Positions 6,222 through 8,840 of a stretch of 8,840 bases of DNA are shown piece by piece; position 1 is the first letter of the stretch; the number at the start of each line of letters is the position of its first letter. The stretch spans positions 1-8,840 of the forward strand of contig JBFXAZ010000170.1 in the NCBI GenBank assembly GCA_050183765.1, given 5' to 3'. A program made the position numbers and the translations under genes. The notes beneath the pieces were generated by a model, which was given only the letters and a program-made list of their open reading frames with translations, had not been told where the DNA came from and made no database searches. Source of the DNA: JAFAZJ01 sp050183765. GTDB taxonomy: Bacteria; Pseudomonadota; Alphaproteobacteria; Reyranellales; Reyranellaceae.

Positions 6222-7296
6222 CGCCTCGATCCTTGTCCGTATTCGCGCGGATCATAGACGGGGACGCCCGACGATCAAGCGCGGCACGCTCGCGCTCTTG
6301 GGCGTGCTGCTGGGCGTGCTGCTGGTGGGCGCCTGCGCGCCGGTCGAGATTCCGGCCGGCCCGGCGGGCACCAAGCCCAGCCTGCATGATTCGTACGTTG
6401 TCGCCACGGACGGCGCGCATCTGCCGCTACGGACCTGGCCCGCCAGGGACGGCCATCCTCGCGCCGTGATCCTGGGCCTGCACGGCTTCGGCGACTATTC
6501 CAACGCCTTCGACGAGCCGGCGAAACGCTGGGCCCGGGACGGCGTTACGACCTATGCCTACGACCAGCGCGGCTTCGGCGATGCGCCCCATCGCGGCCGC
6601 TGGGCGGCGACCGAGGCGATGGTCGACGATGCGCGCACGGCGCTGAAGCTGATCGCCGCGCGCCATCCCGGTGTGCCGCTGTACCTCATGGGCGAAAGCA
6701 TGGGCGGCGCCGTGGCCCTTGTGGCGCTGGCCGAGCGCGCCGAGAACAGGGGCGAGGCCGTGCCGCTGGCCGGCGCGATCCTGATCGGCCCGGCGGTGCG
6801 CTCGCGCGACACGGTGGGGGCGATGGCCCGCGCCGGCGCCTGGTTCTTCGCGCACACCGTTCCCTGGCTGCCCACCGGCCCGACCTCGATCGATTTCCAG
6901 CCCTCCGACAACAAGGCGATGCTGCGGAAGTACGCCAACGATCCCAAGGTGCTGCGCCAGTACCGGCTCGACATGGGCTGGGGGCTGCTCGACCTGATGG
7001 ACCAGGCCAAGGCCGCGGCCCCGCATATCGACGTGCCCTATCTGCTGCTCTACGGCGACAAGGACCGCCTGGTGCCCGAGGGGCCGATGCGCGCGGCGAT
7101 CGCGCTGATGCCGGCGCGGCCCGACTCGAAGATCGCCGTCTATCCGAACGGCTATCACATGCTGCTGCGCGACCTGAACGCCGCGAAGCCGCAGGCCGAC
7201 GTGCTGGCGTGGATCGGCGACAAGACCGCACGCCTGCCCTCCGGCGCGGATTCCGCGCGACCCGACCTGCTCGCCGCCTGGGGCAATTCGCGCTGA
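6196..7296 (+). CDS. Lipoprotein alpha/beta hydrolase (lysophospholipase-like)
   Basis: This is a serine hydrolase of the monoacylglycerol-lipase/lysophospholipase (Hydrolase_4) type, probably anchored as an envelope lipoprotein. Numbered from ATG 6196 (366 residues), the triad is Ser168 in MGESMGG, Asp290 in YGDKDRLVP and His321 in PNGYHMLL. The oxyanion loop is LGLHGFGDYSNAF and a DQRGFGDAPHRG stretch follows. A lipoprotein signal IKRGTLALLGVLLGVLLVGAC ends at Cys47, but this leaves about 26 residues before the signal. No ATG or GTG lies just before the signal; ATG 6196 has no visible Shine-Dalgarno and overlaps the divergent zinc-finger gene by 26 bases. A non-AUG start near 6271-6276, with GGGGA at 6260-6264, would give a normal signal peptide. 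The stop and domain are certain; the start is not. The lipid substrate is inferred. Confidence 0.85.
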   Translation: MISTACAAIASILVRIRADHRRGRPTIKRGTLALLGVLLGVLLVGACAPVEIPAGPAGTKPSLHDSYVVATDGAHLPLRTWPARDGHPRAVILGLHGFGDYSNAFDEPAKRWARDGVTTYAYDQRGFGDAPHRGRWAATEAMVDDARTALKLIAARHPGVPLYLMGESMGGAVALVALAERAENRGEAVPLAGAILIGPAVRSRDTVGAMARAGAWFFAHTVPWLPTGPTSIDFQPSDNKAMLRKYANDPKVLRQYRLDMGWGLLDLMDQAKAAAPHIDVPYLLLYGDKDRLVPEGPMRAAIALMPARPDSKIAVYPNGYHMLLRDLNAAKPQADVLAWIGDKTARLPSGADSARPDLLAAWGNSR

Positions 7297-7303
7297 CGCC
7301 ACC

Positions 7304-7408
7304 CGTCATCCTGAGCGGCAGCGAAGGATCTGGCGGTCTCGCGGCCACACACCAGCGCCGTGTCTGTTCGCACCACCGCGAGGTCCTTCTCGTCGCTCAG
7401 GACGAGGT
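7304..7408. repeat. Imperfect inverted repeat, second member of the 3875 family
   Basis: The left side (7304-7331) reads CGTCATCCTGAGCGGCAGCG and on to AAGGATCT, matching the 3875 arm with a few changes. The right side (7381-7408) is a degraded reverse complement containing GGTCCTTCTCGTCGCTCAGG. Inner pairing also exists (TCGCGG at 7339-7344 with CCGCGA at 7376-7381). It fills the 113-base junction between the convergent hydrolase and permease genes. The arms have diverged, so it looks older than the first copy. No T-run marks a classical terminator. Confidence 0.75.
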
Positions 7409-7409
7409 G

Positions 7410-8639
7410 TCAGAGCTCCCGCAGGCCTTCGGAGGGATCGATGCGCGCGGCGCGGGCGCTGGCGATGGCGGCGGCGAGCAGCGCGCACAGCAAGGTCGTG
7501 CCCGCGGCCGAGGCGAGATGCACCGGCAGCAGGCGTGATACCGCCTCGCCGGCGCCGACACTGGAGGCGAAGTAGCGGTCGAGCACGACGGCCGCGCCGG
7601 CCTGCGCCGCCCAGCCCAGGCCGATGCCGAGGCAGGCGACCAGCGCCGCCTGCGTGACCGGAAAGAAGACCGTCGCGCGGGCGCGGAAGCCGAGCAGGCG
7701 CAACAACGCCAGGTCGCGCCGCTTGCGTTCCACCGCGCCCCACAGGCTGACGCCCAGCGACAGCAGGAAGCCGGCCGCGCCGATACCGGCGATCAGCCAG
7801 AACAGCAGGCCGAGATTGCGGTCGAGCGACTGGATCTGCTCGACCTCGGCGGCGCGGGTGAAGGTCTCGATGCGCTGGGCCAGCAGCCGGTCGCGCAGCA
7901 CCGGGATGTCGTAGATCGTGCGGCCATACAGGCGGAAGCCGGCGTAGAGGCGCGCAACGTCGGGCCGCGGCGGGCCCTCGGCCTTGAATTCCGGCACGGC
8001 GAAGCCCTCACGGAACGATTCCGTGTCGGCGAGCGTCTTGAGCGGCAGGAAGACGGCTTCGCCGTTGAGCGTCGCATCGGGCAGGACGGCGATGACCTCG
8101 AGCATCAGCCGCACGTTCTCGGTGCGGCCATTGATGGTGCGGCCGATCACGCCGTTGATCTTCGCGCCGGGCTTGACGTTGCCGATCTTGCGCGCGGCGT
8201 CGGCCGTGAGCACGACCTGCCGATCCGAAGCCGGGATGGGATGGCTCTCGAGCAGCGGATCGCCGGTCTTGGTCGGGATCATCTCCGCCGGGACCGGTGA
8301 GCCGCCGTCCTGGAAGATGTCGATGGTGGCCGAGATCGAACGCGTCTTGGGAATCAGGAACGCGACATCGGGCCAGCCCGCGACCTTCTCGAAGAACGCC
8401 GCGTCGAAGCGGCCGGCGCCGATCGGCACGATCTCGAGATTGCGCGGGTCGCGCGTCATGCGGTCGGCCAAGGTCTGGATCACGCCGTAGCGCAGGCCGA
8501 AGAGAATCAGCAGCGGCGCCAGCACGGCCGCCAGGGCGAGCACCAGGCAGAGCGTCGAGCGCCATTCATGCTTGGCGTCGGCGAGCGCCAGGCCGAAGAT
8601 GCGGCGCATGTCGCGCACGCGCCGTGGCCGTGCGCTCAT
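7410..8639 (-). CDS. FtsX/MacB-family ABC transporter permease
   Basis: This 409-residue inner-membrane protein has the FtsX-like layout: TM1 at about 29-50, a large periplasmic domain (about 51-272), and three C-terminal helices at about 278-300, 323-352 and 371-397. After TM2 comes ERKRRDLALLRLLGFRARAT (304-323), the cytoplasmic motif that contacts the ATPase, and the protein ends IDPSEGLREL, as in MacB/LolC-type permeases. Such permeases transmit ATPase motion to the periplasm for export or lipoprotein handling instead of forming a plain channel. ATG 8639 overlaps the ATPase stop as ATGA, so the pair is translationally coupled; an internal ATG at 8609 is a weaker alternative. No partner membrane-fusion protein or lipoprotein is visible downstream; the next gene is convergent. 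The substrate is unknown. Confidence 0.9.
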   Translation of the reverse strand: MSARPRRVRDMRRIFGLALADAKHEWRSTLCLVLALAAVLAPLLILFGLRYGVIQTLADRMTRDPRNLEIVPIGAGRFDAAFFEKVAGWPDVAFLIPKTRSISATIDIFQDGGSPVPAEMIPTKTGDPLLESHPIPASDRQVVLTADAARKIGNVKPGAKINGVIGRTINGRTENVRLMLEVIAVLPDATLNGEAVFLPLKTLADTESFREGFAVPEFKAEGPPRPDVARLYAGFRLYGRTIYDIPVLRDRLLAQRIETFTRAAEVEQIQSLDRNLGLLFWLIAGIGAAGFLLSLGVSLWGAVERKRRDLALLRLLGFRARATVFFPVTQAALVACLGIGLGWAAQAGAAVVLDRYFASSVGAGEAVSRLLPVHLASAAGTTLLCALLAAAIASARAARIDPSEGLREL

Positions 8640-8840
8640 GGATCCACCTGGTCGAAGATCGAGCGCACGAGCGTCGCGCCGCCCTGGGCCTGCCGCTCGA
8701 TGCGTGGGTGCAGACGCGTCAGGCCGAGCTCCTTGATGCGCGCCCAGTCATGCGAGGCGACGACGACGGCGGCGCCGTTGAGCGACGCCTGATCGAGCAG
8801 GAGCGCCATCACCGTCTCCGCGGTGGCCGGGTCGACGGAT
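8636..8840 (-). CDS. ABC transporter ATP-binding protein, C-terminal fragment (cut by window edge)
   Basis: The last 67 residues of an ATPase are readable, beginning SVDPATAETVMALLL: the stretch just after Walker B, including the D-loop, as in ASVDPAT. The H-loop histidine follows in VVVASHDWARIKELG (His30 of the fragment). The tail ends RSIFDQVDP. Walker A and the signature motif lie beyond the window. Its stop overlaps the permease start as ATGA, marking the two as one exporter, probably in the LolD/MacB-like class. The 5' end is missing only because of the window boundary. Confidence 0.85.
   Translation of the reverse strand, partial: SVDPATAETVMALLLDQASLNGAAVVVASHDWARIKELGLTRLHPRIERQAQGGATLVRSIFDQVDP

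Overview
This is a GC-rich (about two thirds G+C by eye), densely coding chromosomal window. Gene content suggests an alphaproteobacterium: a small NDUFS6-type zinc-finger protein, many acyl-CoA and medium-chain-dehydrogenase-type enzymes, and dispersed palindromic intergenic repeats. Genus cannot be decided from the sequence alone.

Layout. (1) Positions 1-216 are non-coding and hold three repeat structures: a 48-bp perfect palindrome, a pair of 19-bp direct repeats, and a REP-like hairpin. (2) Positions 220-3849 form a compact plus-strand run of four genes: a zinc-free quinone-oxidoreductase-type dehydrogenase, a small lipoprotein, a TauD/TfdA-type Fe(II)/2-oxoglutarate oxygenase, and an isocitrate lyase/PEP mutase superfamily lyase. 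Gaps are 2-14 bases, so co-transcription is likely. (3) Positions 3970-6221 form a minus-strand run read towards it: an NDUFS6-like zinc-finger protein, a MaoC-fold protein, a crotonase, and a PhyH-family oxygenase. The genes overlap or are separated by at most 14 bases. (4) Positions 6196-7296 hold a plus-strand lipoprotein alpha/beta hydrolase, divergent from the zinc-finger gene. (5) Positions 7410-8840 hold a minus-strand ABC exporter module: an FtsX/MacB-type permease and the C-terminal end of its ATPase, which runs off the window.

The two metabolic runs look like peripheral catabolism. Each pairs one Fe(II)/2OG oxygenase with carbon-carbon or acyl-CoA chemistry, but neither substrate can be read from the sequence. 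Both convergent gene junctions (3850-3969 and 7297-7409) contain a hairpin of the same repeat family.

I found no convincing new defence, mobile or RNA system. The best leads are two fold-family members that lack their expected catalytic residues (crotonase and MaoC-like, adjacent in one operon), a hydrolase without a normal start codon at its signal peptide, and the repeat structures at the left edge.
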